A stretch of 7,570 bases of DNA from Nitrospinota bacterium (GTDB lineage: Bacteria; UBA8248): positions 1 through 7,570 of the forward strand of contig DNYS01000067.1 of the NCBI GenBank assembly GCA_003506735.1, in the 5' to 3' direction. The translations under genes were made by a program, and so were the position numbers. Below are positions 6,451-7,570 of the stretch, one piece after another (position 1 is the first letter of the stretch; the number at the start of each line of letters is the position of its first letter). The notes under the pieces are model-generated. The model saw only the letters and a program-made list of their open reading frames with translations, searched no databases and was not told where the DNA came from.

Positions 6451-7570
6451 ATGATTTCTATGAACGAGTTGGGCTACCCCCAATTCAGCGGGGAGGAATG
6501 GGCACGCCGGGACGCTGTTGTCGAGGATTTGATGGAGCGCGAAAACCTTTCCGCAATCGTTGTGCACGTGCGGCCCCGCGGCGGCTCCACGATCACCTGG
6601 CTGGCCCAGTATCCGGCGCAAACGCCCTCCTGGCTGGTTCGGCACAAGGGAGGCGGCCCGGAGTCCGATATTTTGCTCCACCATTTTTTTAATCATATCG
6701 AATGCACATCCGCATTTGCGCGGCCCCGGAATGTCCGCTGCTATCATCCCGATGCGCCCGCCGCGGTGGCCGATGCCTTGCAGGAGCTGGGCGCCGCCGG
6801 CGGCCGCGTTGGAATCGTGGGTCTCCACAACGCGATTTCGCATGCCGCGTTCGAGGCCCTCCGGAAAAAGGTGCCCCAGGCCGCATTTGTCGATTGCGAG
6901 AGGGAGCTGCTCTCCGAGCAGAAAATTCCGAGCGAAGAGGAAATCGAGTGGTACCGCGAAAGCGGCCGCCTTACCGACCGGGTATGCGAGGCGCTGGAGC
7001 GCGAGATTCGGCCCGGGTTGAAGGAACTCGATCTCAGCGTAATTGCGCATGGCGCTTTTTTGCCCGAGGGGGGAAACATTACGGTGTGGTTTGTATCCTC
7101 CACGCCCATGAACGCGCCCGAGCGGGGCGTTCCCTGGCAGTATTTTCAAGATCGGAGGCTTGAGGCGGGAGATGCGGTAATTACGGAAATTACGGTGGAG
7201 TTCTGGGGGTACCGAACCCAGATACACCGGCCGTTTGCCGTCGCCGCCGAGCCGACGCCCCTTTACCGTGAATTATTCGATGCCGCTCTGGATTGCTACG
7301 AGGGCGTGCGGGCGCTTGTAAAGCCAGGCGGCACGACGGCGGAGATTCTCGAGGCAACGGAAATCATCGCGGAGCGCGGATTTATCATTCACGACAGCCT
7401 GTTTCATGGCCAGTTCGGCAGAAATCCCGAGGTTGGAACCAAGACCTCGAATCACACATTCGAGGATTACACCCTCACCGGCCGCGAAATCGTCGTCGTT
7501 CAGCCCAACCCAATCACACCGGACGGCAAGGCCGGCCTCCAGCTCGGAGCGGCGATGGTGGTCCGGCCGG
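6451..7570 (+). CDS. M24-fold protein with degenerate metal site, 3' end cut by window
   Basis: This frame stays open from ATG 6451 to the window end (373 codons seen). The N-terminal half (about 15-150) resembles the creatinase/prolidase N-terminal domain and the C-terminal half a pita-bread M24 domain. Aligning motifs with the divergent M24 protein, the five ligand positions become Glu246 (TEITVEFWGY), Gln257 (RTQIHRPF), His319 (FHGQFG), Gln351 (VVVQPNP) and Gly366 (LQLGAAMVV), and the second motif His becomes Pro326. A di-metal centre is therefore unlikely. A metal-free enzyme, as creatinase is, or a binding/scaffold role is more likely. The start could also be ATG 6460, as neither has a clear ribosome-binding site. 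The in-frame stop at 6367-6369 limits extension, with no ATG, GTG or TTG between it and 6451. About 20-30 residues are probably missing at the C-terminus. Confidence 0.82.
   Translation, partial: MISMNELGYPQFSGEEWARRDAVVEDLMERENLSAIVVHVRPRGGSTITWLAQYPAQTPSWLVRHKGGGPESDILLHHFFNHIECTSAFARPRNVRCYHPDAPAAVADALQELGAAGGRVGIVGLHNAISHAAFEALRKKVPQAAFVDCERELLSEQKIPSEEEIEWYRESGRLTDRVCEALEREIRPGLKELDLSVIAHGAFLPEGGNITVWFVSSTPMNAPERGVPWQYFQDRRLEAGDAVITEITVEFWGYRTQIHRPFAVAAEPTPLYRELFDAALDCYEGVRALVKPGGTTAEILEATEIIAERGFIIHDSLFHGQFGRNPEVGTKTSNHTFEDYTLTGREIVVVQPNPITPDGKAGLQLGAAMVVRP

Noticed and set aside
6208..7227. A 339-codon leftward open frame ending in an ATGA overlap with the leftward M24 start
   Set aside because: The overlap looks like operon coupling, but most of the frame is antisense to the rightward M24-fold gene, which has clear family motifs. 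The product has no recognisable domain. Only its last seven codons are noted, as a possible leader.
1..7570. tRNA or rRNA genes, CRISPR arrays, insertion sequences, phage attachment sites
   Set aside because: I looked for regularly spaced repeats, transposase motifs, terminal inverted repeats and tRNA-like cloverleaf arms, and found none that could be supported.

Overview
This window looks like a piece of a high-GC bacterial chromosome with an older or foreign, lower-GC restriction/repair remnant at its left end. By hand count, bases 1-240 are about 44% G+C (105 of 240), with one 60-base line at only 15 of 60. Sample lines inside the leftward genes reach 42-43 of 60. The sequence alone does not identify the organism. 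An uncultured environmental bacterium rich in acyl-CoA-dehydrogenase-like and M24 genes fits, but that is inference.

Left part (1-658, rightward): the 3' end of an HNH endonuclease gene, interrupted by an in-frame TAG, overlaps an intact vsr gene for a very-short-patch-repair (T:G mismatch) endonuclease by 8 bases. The partner cytosine methyltransferase usually found near vsr would lie upstream of the window. A 226-base convergent gap (659-884) follows. It holds a run of 12 C and a G-quadruplex-type motif and marks the compositional change.

Middle part (6211 down to 885, leftward): four genes in one direction with gaps of 60, 48 and 26 bases, read as one operon. In transcription order they are an M24 (pita-bread fold) metallohydrolase with all five metal ligands, two tandem 392-residue acyl-CoA-dehydrogenase-fold flavoproteins that are clear paralogs, and a thiamine-diphosphate enzyme of the benzoylformate decarboxylase/acetolactate synthase type. 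Both flavoproteins lack the usual catalytic glutamate in the C-terminal YEGT-type motif and carry MPPN instead.

Right part (6451 to the window end, rightward): a divergent, 3'-truncated M24-fold gene in which the metal ligands D/D/H/E/E are E/Q/H/Q/G, so it is probably not a metallopeptidase. The 239-base divergent gap between the two M24 genes is the likely control region.

Taken together, the M24 hydrolase, two atypical flavoproteins, a 2-oxo-acid decarboxylase-like enzyme and a divergent degenerate M24 protein form a plausible small-molecule conversion module. I do not recognise it as a described pathway. No CoA ligase, electron-transfer flavoprotein, transporter or regulator is visible here, so substrate and direction are open.
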